In this document: positions 54,562-62,976 of the stretch, piece after piece
Layout: the number at the start of each line of letters is the position of its first letter
How positions within the stretch are numbered: the first letter of the stretch is position 1
NCBI GenBank assembly: GCA_964555935.1
Contig: CAZKUN010000012.1
Location: 1-64,000 of the forward strand
Source: CAZKUN01 sp964555935
GTDB lineage: Bacteria; Armatimonadota; Zipacnadia; Zipacnadales; VGFC01
DNA length: 64,000 nucleotides
Direction: 5' to 3'
Program-made: the position numbers and the translations under genes
The notes under the pieces: generated by a model
The model's input: the letters and a program-made list of their open reading frames with translations, nothing else
What the model was told of the DNA's origin: nothing
Database searches by the model: none

Positions 54562-54684
54562 CTTCTTCCCGGTCGGTGCGTGATTTGGGTGGAGGTCAGC
54601 GACCAGCAAGGCCAGGGGTGGTTGCGCCCACCGTCATAACTAACGCGCAGATGGGGGGATTCGCTCCCGTCCGCGCGGGACGCG

Positions 54685-56442
54685 TTACCGCGCGCCCGCC
54701 TTCTCAGCCGACGCGCGTTGAGCCTCAGCATCAGCCAACAACTCCGCCGCGTGTTCGAGAGCGGCCCGGTCGCCCTCGCCGGCACCGAGCATCCGCGCAA
54801 TCTCGGTCACGCGCTCGTCATCGGCCAGGGCACGAACCGCAGCCACCGTGCGGCCGTCGACCACGTGCTTGTCGGCATGGAATTGCCGATCCGCGAGTCG
54901 CGCAATCTGCGGAAGGTGGGTCACGCAGAGCACCTGCGCGCGCCGGCTGAGGTCGGCGATCTTGCGTCCCACCGCGTGGGTCGCCTGTCCGCCGATCCCC
55001 GCGTCGACCTCATCGAAGACGACCGTCTCGATCTCGTGGCCGCGCGAGCACAGCGATTTGAGCAGCAGCATGATTCGCGACAGCTCTCCACCGGAGGCAA
55101 TGCTCGCCAACGGTTTCATCGGTTCGCCCGGGTTTGCAGAGAACGCGAATTGGCACTGGTCGATGCCTGTCTCGTCCGCCTGCCAGGGGCCGTTCTCGCC
55201 GTCGATCAGCCCGCGTTCGTCCGCGACCCGAGACAGCTCGACGCTCAGTTGGCCCTCCTGCATTCCCACATCGGCGAGATCGCGCGTCAACGCGTCCCCG
55301 AGCCGCTTCGCGGCGTCGCCACGGGCCGCCGAGAGCTGCGCGGCGAGGGCCCCGGCCTCGGCGGCCAGCACCTTCAGGTCCGCATCCAGTTCGGCGAGCC
55401 GATCGTCGGCGTTTTCGAGGTCGTGGAGTTTCTGACGCGCAGACTCGGCGTGTGCGATGAGTTCGGCAACTGAGTCGCCATACTTGCGCTTCAGGCGAGA
55501 TATGAGCGCCAGGCGTTGTTCGATCGCGTCGAGCCCGGAGGGGTCGGCCTCAATGCCCTCGGCATAGTCGCTGACCCGGCCGGCGATGTCCTCAAGCTGT
55601 ATGGCCGTCGTCTCGAGAGAGGCCGACAGCTCGTCGAGACTGGCGTCGAGCTTGGCCAGATCAGCCAGCCGGCCAACGGCCTCGCGAACGGCGTCGACGG
55701 CGGAGAGGACCTCGTCGGATTCGCCCGTCAGCAGATCGCGCGCCACCATGGCGCCCTCGCTCAGCCGCTCCGCATTTGCCAGGCGCCCTCGCGTGACAAG
55801 CAGATCATCTTCCTCGTCCGGCTTGAGGCCGGCGGCGTCGAGTTCCTCGAGTTGGAATCTCAACAGATCGACTTCCTGAAGCCGATCGCGAGCGGCGGCG
55901 GCGAGCGCGTCGCGCGCAGCCTTAGCCTCCCTGAAGGACGCGTAACCCTCCGCATAGGCGTCGAGGCGTTTCTTCACGGCTGAACCGCCAAATGCATCCA
56001 GGAAGCGCAGGTGGTTTTCGTCGTGGATGAGCGCCTGGTGTTCATGCTGACCGTGGATGTCAACGAGGCGATCGCCGATGCTACGGAGCGCGCTGAGTGG
56101 CACGGATCGCCCGTTCACGCGGCAGCGAGTCCGGCCCGTGGCGGAGACGATGCGGGTGAGGATGAGCGTGTTCTCAGCATCCGGCTCGACGCCGGCCTCG
56201 GTTGCGGCTTCGAGAGCCTTGGGGGCGTTCGTCGCGTCGAAGGTAGCCTCTACGATGGCCTGATCGGCGCCGGTCCTGACGCTATCAGGGGGAACGCGCT
56301 CGCCGATGGCGGCGCTGAGGGCATCGATGGTGATGGACTTGCCGGCGCCGGTCTCACCCGTGATCGCCATGAAACCGCCGGCGAGTTCAACCCGCAGTTC
56401 CTCGATGAGCGCAAACTCCTTGATGTAGAGTTCCGTGAGCAC
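54685..56442 (-). CDS. recN: DNA repair ATPase RecN
   Basis: 585 residues, SMC-like. Start MLTELYIKEFALIEELRVEL is the RecN consensus; Walker A ITGETGAGKSITIDALS; GRTRCRVNGRSVPLSALRSIGDRLVDIHGQHEHQAL; two coiled-coil arms; signature SIASGGELSRIMLLLKSL; Walker B VVFDEVDAGIGGQATHAVG; VLCVTHLPQIARLADRQFHADK. It acts in double-strand break repair. Downstream of nadK, a common pairing. Confidence 0.95.
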   Translation of the reverse strand: MLTELYIKEFALIEELRVELAGGFMAITGETGAGKSITIDALSAAIGERVPPDSVRTGADQAIVEATFDATNAPKALEAATEAGVEPDAENTLILTRIVSATGRTRCRVNGRSVPLSALRSIGDRLVDIHGQHEHQALIHDENHLRFLDAFGGSAVKKRLDAYAEGYASFREAKAARDALAAAARDRLQEVDLLRFQLEELDAAGLKPDEEDDLLVTRGRLANAERLSEGAMVARDLLTGESDEVLSAVDAVREAVGRLADLAKLDASLDELSASLETTAIQLEDIAGRVSDYAEGIEADPSGLDAIEQRLALISRLKRKYGDSVAELIAHAESARQKLHDLENADDRLAELDADLKVLAAEAGALAAQLSAARGDAAKRLGDALTRDLADVGMQEGQLSVELSRVADERGLIDGENGPWQADETGIDQCQFAFSANPGEPMKPLASIASGGELSRIMLLLKSLCSRGHEIETVVFDEVDAGIGGQATHAVGRKIADLSRRAQVLCVTHLPQIARLADRQFHADKHVVDGRTVAAVRALADDERVTEIARMLGAGEGDRAALEHAAELLADAEAQRASAEKAGAR

Positions 56443-56490
56443 CTCGGCTAACCACCTCGGTCAGGAGTTGCGCGCGCCAGCAGACACGAC

Positions 56491-57387
56491 TCAGTGAGAC
56501 ACGCCCCAGTTCAGCTTATCGCGCAGCCGGCTGTAGAACGATGTCCCGCCCACGCGAACCAGGCGCGCTCGGAATTCGGCTCGCCGGACCTCAACGACAT
56601 CGCCCGGCGCGAGCTTCGCGAAGTGCCGCCCGTCGACGTGCAGGACCAAGTCGTCCGTGTCGTCGTTCTTGTGGGCGATCTCGACACAGACGACGGTGTC
56701 TGGGCCGACAACCACCGGACGCGTCTGCAGCGTGTGCGCGCAGATCGGAGTGATGATGAACGACTCCACGTCGGCGCTCACGACAGGCCCGCCCGCCGAG
56801 AGCGAGTATGCCGTGGAGCCCGTCGGTGTCGCGATGATGAGCCCATCGCCAGAGTAGCGCGCAACTTCCTCGCCATCGAGCGAAATCCCAAACCTCAGCA
56901 CCCGAGAGAATGACAGGACCCCGACGACGGCATCGTTGAGCCCGGGCCAAGACCCCAGCACCTCGTCTCCGCGGCGCACGGAGGCTTGAAGCATCAAACG
57001 CTCTTCGATCTGGAAGTTACCGGCGAGGATGTCGTCGAGCCTCTCGTGGAGCAACTCGAGGCGGCTGTCGGCCAGGAAGCCGAAGCTGCCCATGTCAATT
57101 CCCAGCACGGGCACACCAAGCGGCGCGGCGTGGCGGGCGGTGTGCAGGAGGCTTCCGTCTCCGCCCAAGACGATGACGAGATCCGCGTTGACGATCTCCT
57201 CGTGGGGCATCGTGTCACAGGAGATGCCCGTTGCCTCGGCGACCTCACTCGGCGCCTGCAAGCGCACGCCCGCGTCGTGGAGGGCCCGTGCGAGCGGCGC
57301 GGCAGCGTCTCGCGCCGGCTCTCGGTGCAGGGAAACATACAGGCCCACCGTCCCAATTGGGCCGTTCCCCGACTTGCTGGTGGCCAC
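56491..57387 (-). CDS. nadK: NAD kinase
   Basis: 298 residues. ATP-binding GGDGS (75-79) in VIVLGGDGSLLHTAR, GIDMGSFGFLAD, LNDAVVGVL (the NE/D motif), YSGDGLIIATPTGSTAYSLSAGGP and ICAHTLQTRPVV. It phosphorylates NAD to NADP. Slightly longer N-terminus than usual. Between the TPR gene and recN. Confidence 0.95.
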   Translation of the reverse strand: MATSKSGNGPIGTVGLYVSLHREPARDAAAPLARALHDAGVRLQAPSEVAEATGISCDTMPHEEIVNADLVIVLGGDGSLLHTARHAAPLGVPVLGIDMGSFGFLADSRLELLHERLDDILAGNFQIEERLMLQASVRRGDEVLGSWPGLNDAVVGVLSFSRVLRFGISLDGEEVARYSGDGLIIATPTGSTAYSLSAGGPVVSADVESFIITPICAHTLQTRPVVVGPDTVVCVEIAHKNDDTDDLVLHVDGRHFAKLAPGDVVEVRRAEFRARLVRVGGTSFYSRLRDKLNWGVSH

Positions 57388-57399
57388 TCGGCACGCCCC

Positions 57400-58890
57400 C
57401 TAGTTGTCCTCGAGTCGGCGCAGGTTCTCCTTCGCCTTCTCGTAATTCGGATCGACCTCAATCGCCTTCTTGTACTGGGCCTTCGCCTCTTCAATCTTGC
57501 CCTGCTTCTCGTATAGCACGCCGAGGTTGTTCAGCGCCGGAACGTAGTTCGCATCCTGGGCCAGCCCCTGGCGGAAGTGCGCCAGAGCCTCGTCGAGCTG
57601 GTCGCGCTCCATATAGATGAGCCCGACGTTGTTGTGGGCCTCGACGTTGTTCGTATCGTACTGCAGGCACTGCAGGTACTCGGGGAGTGCCTGGTTGACT
57701 TCGCCTTTGCGATAGAGGGCGTTGGCGAGGCCGCAGTGGGCGCTGGCCTCGCGCGGGAATTTCTCGACCGTGGCGCGCCAGTGCTCCAGCGCCTCCGTCT
57801 CGTCTTCTCCGCATCCCTCAAGCGCGAGGCCCAGGTTGATGAATGCCTTCACGTAACTATCGTCAGCCGCCATGGCCGCGCGGAAATGCTCGATGGCGTC
57901 GCAGGGACGGTCCTGCTTGTAGATCACCACTCCCAGGTTGTTCAGGCAAGCGGGATCCGCGTCATTGAGCGGCGATGCCGTCGAGTATGCGGTTTCCGCG
58001 AGCGGAAGGTCGCCCAGCGCGTCGGCGGACAGGCCGAGGTTGTACCAGGCCTCGAAGGAATCATCGCGGAGCGTGGTGGCTCGTTGCAGCGCGTCGCGCG
58101 CGGGCTCATGCTTGCCCTGGCTGTAAAGGGCGATCCCGTGCCCCAGATGCGCGTCGAAGATGCCAGAGTCGATCCGAATAGCGGCGGCGTAAGCAACTTC
58201 CGCCTCGCCCCATTGGGCAAGCTTGCTGCGAAGCCATCCGAGCTGGACGAAGCAGTCCGAGCAGCTCGGGTTCAGCCGAGCGGCTTCCTCATAGCGAGGC
58301 GCGGCTTTCTCATGCTCGTCGGCATCCTTCAGCGCGCGGCCGAAGCTCTTGTGGACATCGGGATCGTCGGGCTTGAGCGCGATGGCGTCATGGAAGCGGT
58401 TGAACGCCTTGTCCCAGTCGCGCAGGCGAGAGTGCGTGATCGCCAGGTTGTAGACCGGGAAGAAGTACTTGGGGTTGATCTCAATGGCTCGCTCGTATGC
58501 CGCGACGGCCTGGTTGAGCAAGGCGATGGCGCCCTGGCGGTCCGGCTCGAGCAGCGGGGTGCCCTTCTCCAGGTAAGCGTTACCGAGGTTGTTGAGCGCG
58601 ACATCGTAGTCCGGGTCGGCCTCGGTGGCTGCGGTAAGGTGCTCAATCGCTTCATCCCACGCCTTCAGTTCGTAGCACGTTGTGCCGAGCCAGGTGAGGA
58701 CGGTGGGGTTATCCGGATAGGCCTCAAGCGCCTCGGTGAACTTGGCCTTGGCCTCGGTGAAACTCTCGGCGTTGTAGGCCTGAACGCCGGCGTCGAAGGC
58801 AGCGCGTCCCGGATCCGCGGGCGCGTCATCCTGAGCGCAGATCGGAATTGCAGCGAGCATGAGAACCAGCATTGTTGACAGTAGCTTCAT
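57400..58890 (-). CDS. Exported tetratricopeptide-repeat protein
   Basis: 496 residues. Signal peptide MKLLSTMLVLMLAAIPICAQ, then about 12 consecutive TPRs covering nearly the whole protein, for example AFDAGVQAYNAESFTEAKAKFTEALEAYPDN, AYERAIEINPKYFFPVYNLAITHSRL and VPALNNLGVLYEKQGKIEEAKAQYKKAIEVDPNYEKA. Periplasmic scaffold; partner unknown. ATG is two bases after the dxs stop with its ribosome site GGGAGGGCG in the dxs end, so it is coupled to dxs. In most bacteria this place between dxs and nadK/recN holds tlyA-type genes, not a TPR gene. Confidence 0.88.
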   Translation of the reverse strand: MKLLSTMLVLMLAAIPICAQDDAPADPGRAAFDAGVQAYNAESFTEAKAKFTEALEAYPDNPTVLTWLGTTCYELKAWDEAIEHLTAATEADPDYDVALNNLGNAYLEKGTPLLEPDRQGAIALLNQAVAAYERAIEINPKYFFPVYNLAITHSRLRDWDKAFNRFHDAIALKPDDPDVHKSFGRALKDADEHEKAAPRYEEAARLNPSCSDCFVQLGWLRSKLAQWGEAEVAYAAAIRIDSGIFDAHLGHGIALYSQGKHEPARDALQRATTLRDDSFEAWYNLGLSADALGDLPLAETAYSTASPLNDADPACLNNLGVVIYKQDRPCDAIEHFRAAMAADDSYVKAFINLGLALEGCGEDETEALEHWRATVEKFPREASAHCGLANALYRKGEVNQALPEYLQCLQYDTNNVEAHNNVGLIYMERDQLDEALAHFRQGLAQDANYVPALNNLGVLYEKQGKIEEAKAQYKKAIEVDPNYEKAKENLRRLEDN

Positions 58891-58892
58891 GG

Positions 58893-60836
58893 TTAACGCC
58901 CTCCCTGGCTGTCGTGGCCCGCGGCGTCGCGCGCACGTGTGTCAGCCGCGTCGGACAGCCCGTCGGTCGCCGCGGCCTTAAACGTCTCGGAAAGGGATTC
59001 GGCGTCGAGGCCGCACTCCCTCATAAGCACGTCCGTGCTGCCGTGCGGGATGAAGCGGTCGGGAACGCCGACACGCCGGACGGCGGCGGCTACACCCCGA
59101 TCAGACAGCAACTCCAGCACCGAAGAGCCGAAGCCCCCGGCCAGCGCGTTCTCCTCAACGGTGACGACCCGCGGGATGCGCGCGGCCAAATCGCAGATGA
59201 GTTCTTCATCGAGAGGCTTGGCAAACCGAGCGTTCACGACAGTCGCCGACAAACCCTCCTCGCGAAGGGTCCCAGCGGCCGCCAGCGAGGTCTCAACGCA
59301 CGATCCGATCGCGATCACGAGCACGTCATCGCCTTCGGTCACGACCTCTGCCTTGCCGATTTCAAGCGTTTCGGGCAGTTCGGGGATCGCCGCGCCCCGC
59401 CCTGCTCCGCGCGGATAGCGAATCGCGCTGGGGCGCTCTGATTCAAGCGCGGTCACCATCATCCGGCAAAGCTCGGCCTCGTCGCGCGGCGCCATGACGA
59501 CCAGGTTCGGGATGTGGCGCAGGTAGCTGATATCGAAGGTCCCGTGGTGCGTGGGGCCGTCATCGCCAACGAGACCCGCGCGGTCGAGCATGAAGAGCAC
59601 GGGCAGATTCTGCAGGCAGACATCATGCACGACTTGGTCGTAGGCGCGCTGCGTGAATGTCGAGTAGATCGCAACGACAGGCCTCATGCCCGAGGCGGCC
59701 AGCCCGGCGGCGAAGGTCACCGCGTGCTGCTCGGCCATGCCGACATCGAAGCATCGGGCGGGCATCGCCTCTCGGAGGAACTCGACGCCCGTCCCGTCGA
59801 GCATCGCGGCTGTTACGCCAACGATTCGCGGGTCGCGATGGGCGCACTTGGCCAACTGCTCGCCGAAGACAGCGGAGTAGGACTTCCCGCTCTTGGCGTT
59901 CTTGGGCTGGCCAGTGTCGCGCTCAAACGGCGGCGTGCCATGGAAGTTTCGCGGCGACTCCTCGGCCGGAGCGTAACCCGCGCCCTTACGGGTGGCGAGG
60001 TGGAGTATCACCGGCCCGTCGAGGCTGACCGCGTGCTCCATTGTCTCGGGAAGCTCGCGCATGTTATGCCCATCGATCGGACCAAGGTACGTGAATCCCA
60101 ACTCCTCAAACAGCATGCCCGGCACGACAAGTTGCTTGACCGCGTCACGCGTCCGGTCCATCGCCTGGAGCAGATGGTCGCCGAGCGGAACGTTTTCGAG
60201 CAGATGCGCCACGTCTTCACGCGCGCGGCGAACAAAGGGCTCGACCACGGTCGCCCGGAGGTTCGACAGGTAGTTCGACATCGCGCCAACATTGCCGGAG
60301 ATCGACATCTCGTTGTCGTTGAGGATAACCAGCATGTCAGCCTTGAGCGCGCCCGCTTGATTCAGCGCCTCAAAGGCCATCCCGCCGGTCAACGCGCCGT
60401 CGCCGATCACCGCGACGATCTTCTCGGTGCTCTGACGAAGATCGCGGGCCTTGGCTAGCCCAAGGGCGGCCGAAATCGACGTGCTGCCATGCCCGGCGCC
60501 GAAGGCATCATGCTCGCTCTCGGTCCGCGAGGGAAAGCCGCTCAACCCGCCGTGCTGGCGGATCGTGGCGAAGCGATCCTTGCGGCCGGTGAGCAGTTTG
60601 TGCACGTAGCACTGATGGCCGACGTCCCAGACGATCTTGTCCTTCGGCGAATCGAGGACGCGGTGCAGCGCGATGGTCATCTCGACCACGCCAAGATTCG
60701 ACGCAAGGTGCCCGCCCGTCGCGGAGACAGTGCTGATCAGCTCCTGGCGGATCTCCTCGGCGAGTTCCACAAGCTGGTCGAGCGTTAGATCCCGCAAGTC
60801 GCGGGGCGAGTCAATCGCATTCAGTAGTCGCGGCAT
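58893..60836 (-). CDS. dxs: 1-deoxy-D-xylulose-5-phosphate synthase
   Basis: 647 residues. TGGHLASNLGVVEMTIALHRV, IVWDVGHQCYVHKLLTGR, TPP motif GDGALTGGMAFEALN...ILNDNEMSIS (about 145-180), GPIDGHNM, DVGMAEQHAVTFAAGLA with the catalytic Glu, and PVVAIYSTFTQRAYDQVVHDVCLQNLPV. First enzyme of the MEP isoprenoid pathway, also a source for thiamine and pyridoxal. Its C-terminus has an added tail (about 25 residues, DGLSDAADTRARDAAGHDSQ). Downstream of xseB as in many bacteria, but ispA is missing between them. Confidence 0.96.
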   Translation of the reverse strand: MPRLLNAIDSPRDLRDLTLDQLVELAEEIRQELISTVSATGGHLASNLGVVEMTIALHRVLDSPKDKIVWDVGHQCYVHKLLTGRKDRFATIRQHGGLSGFPSRTESEHDAFGAGHGSTSISAALGLAKARDLRQSTEKIVAVIGDGALTGGMAFEALNQAGALKADMLVILNDNEMSISGNVGAMSNYLSNLRATVVEPFVRRAREDVAHLLENVPLGDHLLQAMDRTRDAVKQLVVPGMLFEELGFTYLGPIDGHNMRELPETMEHAVSLDGPVILHLATRKGAGYAPAEESPRNFHGTPPFERDTGQPKNAKSGKSYSAVFGEQLAKCAHRDPRIVGVTAAMLDGTGVEFLREAMPARCFDVGMAEQHAVTFAAGLAASGMRPVVAIYSTFTQRAYDQVVHDVCLQNLPVLFMLDRAGLVGDDGPTHHGTFDISYLRHIPNLVVMAPRDEAELCRMMVTALESERPSAIRYPRGAGRGAAIPELPETLEIGKAEVVTEGDDVLVIAIGSCVETSLAAAGTLREEGLSATVVNARFAKPLDEELICDLAARIPRVVTVEENALAGGFGSSVLELLSDRGVAAAVRRVGVPDRFIPHGSTDVLMRECGLDAESLSETFKAAATDGLSDAADTRARDAAGHDSQGGR

Positions 60837-60860
60837 TGGTCTATTCCCTATAGCGGGTGG

Positions 60861-61142
60861 CTACGAAAGTCGGAACTCGTCGTCTTCGACCGGCTCCGGG
60901 TCTGGCTCTTCGGCGCTCTCGGCGAGCACCTGCTCGATGCGCGTCTCGGCCTCCTGGAGCTTCTGCGTGCATAACGCGCGAAGCCCCATGCCTTCCTCAA
61001 AGCGCTTGAGCGAATCCTCGAGGGACATCTGGCCGTCCTCGAGGCCTTCCACGATCTCTTCCAGCCGCGTGAGAGCCTGTTCGAAGGTCGGCTCGTCAGA
61101 CGCGGCAGCAGCATTCCCGGTAACGGGACCGGAATCGCTCAT
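60861..61142 (-). CDS. xseB: Exodeoxyribonuclease VII small subunit
   Basis: 93 residues. Core PTFEQALTRLEEIVEGLEDGQMSLEDSLKRFEEGMGL and CTQKLQEAETRIEQVL are the XseB family pattern; an acidic Glu/Pro tail and a short N-terminal extension flank it. ATG overlaps the xseA stop (ATGA). Partner of XseA in single-strand DNA degradation. Confidence 0.93.
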   Translation of the reverse strand: MSDSGPVTGNAAAASDEPTFEQALTRLEEIVEGLEDGQMSLEDSLKRFEEGMGLRALCTQKLQEAETRIEQVLAESAEEPDPEPVEDDEFRLS

Positions 61143-62440
61143 GCGGTCCCCTCCTCGTCATGGGGAATTGTTGAGAGTGTCTTCGCGAGGACAGCGCCCC
61201 GTTGAAGCGTTACTTCAACGTCCTCCCCCGGTTTCACCTGCGTGGAGCTGGTCACGACGGCGCCGTCGGCGGCGCGCCGGGTAATGCTATACCCTCGGCC
61301 TAACACCGCCGGAGGGCCTAGAGCCTCGAGCTTCCCGCCAAGCGCGTCGAGCCGGGCGGCGAGACGCTCAGTCCGAGTGCGGGCGCCATCGACAAGAAGC
61401 CGCGTGGCGTCATCAACCCGCATGGTGGCTTCCTCGAGCATCCGCTCGGGCTGGCGCAGCCCCGGGCGCGTGCAAACGTTGTCGAGCGTTGCCCTGGCCC
61501 GCTGGGCCTGGCCCTGCAAGGCTCTCGCCAGCCGCGGGCCGACGGACTCCAGCACGGACAGGAACTCCTGCGCGTCCGGCACGGCGATCTCACCGGCGGC
61601 CGATGGCGTCGGCGCGCGCACGTCAGCAACGAGATCGGCGATCGTCGTATCGGTCTCGTGGCCGACAGCGCTGATGATCGGCAGGCGGCTGGCGAAGATC
61701 GCGCGCGCGACCTGTTCGTCGTTGAAGGCCCACAGGTCCTCAAGCGACCCGCCGCCACGGCCGACGATCGCGATGTCGATGCCCGAGAGCGTGTTCGCCC
61801 GCTGGATCGATTTCACGATGCTCGCCGGCGCGCCCTCGCCCTGAACGAGGGTCGGGATGATCACGAGCCGCGTCATCGGCCAGCGGCGGCTGATGACGCT
61901 CACCATATCTCGCACGGCCGCGCCTGTTGCCGATGTAACCAGCGCGATGGCCGATGCGAAGGGCGGGATCTGGCGTTTGCGGGATGGGTCAAACAGCCCC
62001 TCCGCGTCGAGCTTCGTCTTGAGCGCTTCCAGAGCTGCCGCGAGATCGCCCATCCCGTCAGGCCGCATCCGGCGGACGAGAAGCTGGTAGCGTCCGGCCT
62101 TCTCGTAGACGGTGACCTCGCCGGTGGCGACGACGCGCTGGCCGCTCTCGGGCTCAAACGGAAGATGCTGCGCCGAGCCGCGGAAACAGACGCAGCTCAA
62201 CGTAGAGTGTTCGTCCTTCAGCGAGAAGTAGAGATGGCCCGAGCGGTGCCGAGTGAAATTGCTGATCTCACCCACGACCTCGACATCGCGCAGCAGCTCG
62301 CTACGTTCGATGAGCTGCTTGACGTGAGTGGTGATCTCGCGGACCGTCAGCGGCCCGCCACCGCCCGCGTGGCCGGGCGCCGCCGCGCTGTCGTCTCGGC
62401 GGGCATCGGCGTCCAGGAATGGATCGCTCTGGTAGACCAT
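61139..62440 (-). CDS. xseA: Exodeoxyribonuclease VII large subunit
   Basis: 433 residues. N-terminal OB fold LTVREITTHVKQLIERSELLRDVEVVGEISNFTRHRSGHLYFSLKD, then EGLFDPSRKRQIPPFASAIALVTSATGAAVRDM, catalytic-domain IAIVGRGGGSLEDLWAFNDEQVARAIFASRLPIISAVGHETDTTIADLVADVRAPTPSAA, coiled coil and the C-terminal GPPAVLGRGYSITRRA. The catalytic RGGGS and GHETD segments are intact. Overlaps xseB by four bases. Confidence 0.96.
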   Translation of the reverse strand: MVYQSDPFLDADARRDDSAAAPGHAGGGGPLTVREITTHVKQLIERSELLRDVEVVGEISNFTRHRSGHLYFSLKDEHSTLSCVCFRGSAQHLPFEPESGQRVVATGEVTVYEKAGRYQLLVRRMRPDGMGDLAAALEALKTKLDAEGLFDPSRKRQIPPFASAIALVTSATGAAVRDMVSVISRRWPMTRLVIIPTLVQGEGAPASIVKSIQRANTLSGIDIAIVGRGGGSLEDLWAFNDEQVARAIFASRLPIISAVGHETDTTIADLVADVRAPTPSAAGEIAVPDAQEFLSVLESVGPRLARALQGQAQRARATLDNVCTRPGLRQPERMLEEATMRVDDATRLLVDGARTRTERLAARLDALGGKLEALGPPAVLGRGYSITRRAADGAVVTSSTQVKPGEDVEVTLQRGAVLAKTLSTIPHDEEGTA

Positions 62441-62447
62441 GCGGTGC

Positions 62448-62969
62448 CTACTGCTCTTGTTGAGGTGCTTCGTCGGGAACGGGTTCTGCCGGCTCTTCCT
62501 TCAGTTTCGCGCCGAGGATCCCGTTCACGAACTTTGAGGATTCGGGTCCGCCGAAATCGCCGGCGACCTCGACCGCCTCGTTGACGATGACCGCCGGCGC
62601 GTGCTCGTCGAGCGAGAGTTCCCACAAAGCGATGCGGAGGATCGTCCGGTCCGTTACTGATTGACGCCCAACCGGCCAGTGGGTCGCGATTCTATTGATG
62701 ATCTCATCGATGCCGTCGCGGTCGGTGCAGACGCCGTTGATGATCCTGACCGCATACTCAAGGGCTTCCTCGCGGATGTGGTCTACGTGGCGGTCCTTCT
62801 CCGGCCACTCCTCAATCGCCAGGGCGAGGATGTCCTGAATCGCGGAGATGGCGGCCGAGGCGCGGAGGTCAAGAAGATCGGCGCGGTAGAGCGCGGCGAG
62901 GGCCAACTCGCGAGCGCGGCGCCGAGCCCCCGACTTTCGCGGCTTCCTGGGGCGTTCTTCCGTGGTCAT
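62448..62969 (-). CDS. nusB: Transcription antitermination factor NusB
   Basis: 173 residues from ATG 62969; the longer open frame upstream is a Ser/Arg-rich extension into accC. RRRARELALAALYRADLL, VRIINGVCTDRDGIDEIINRIATHWPVGRQSVTDRTILRIALWEL, PAVIVNEAVEVAGDFGGPESSKFVNGILGAKL are the NusB consensus. It has an extra C-terminal Glu/Pro/Gln tail. Binds boxA RNA with NusE in rRNA antitermination. Seven bases after accC. Confidence 0.95.
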   Translation of the reverse strand: MTTEERPRKPRKSGARRRARELALAALYRADLLDLRASAAISAIQDILALAIEEWPEKDRHVDHIREEALEYAVRIINGVCTDRDGIDEIINRIATHWPVGRQSVTDRTILRIALWELSLDEHAPAVIVNEAVEVAGDFGGPESSKFVNGILGAKLKEEPAEPVPDEAPQQEQ

Positions 62970-62976
62970 ATCGCGC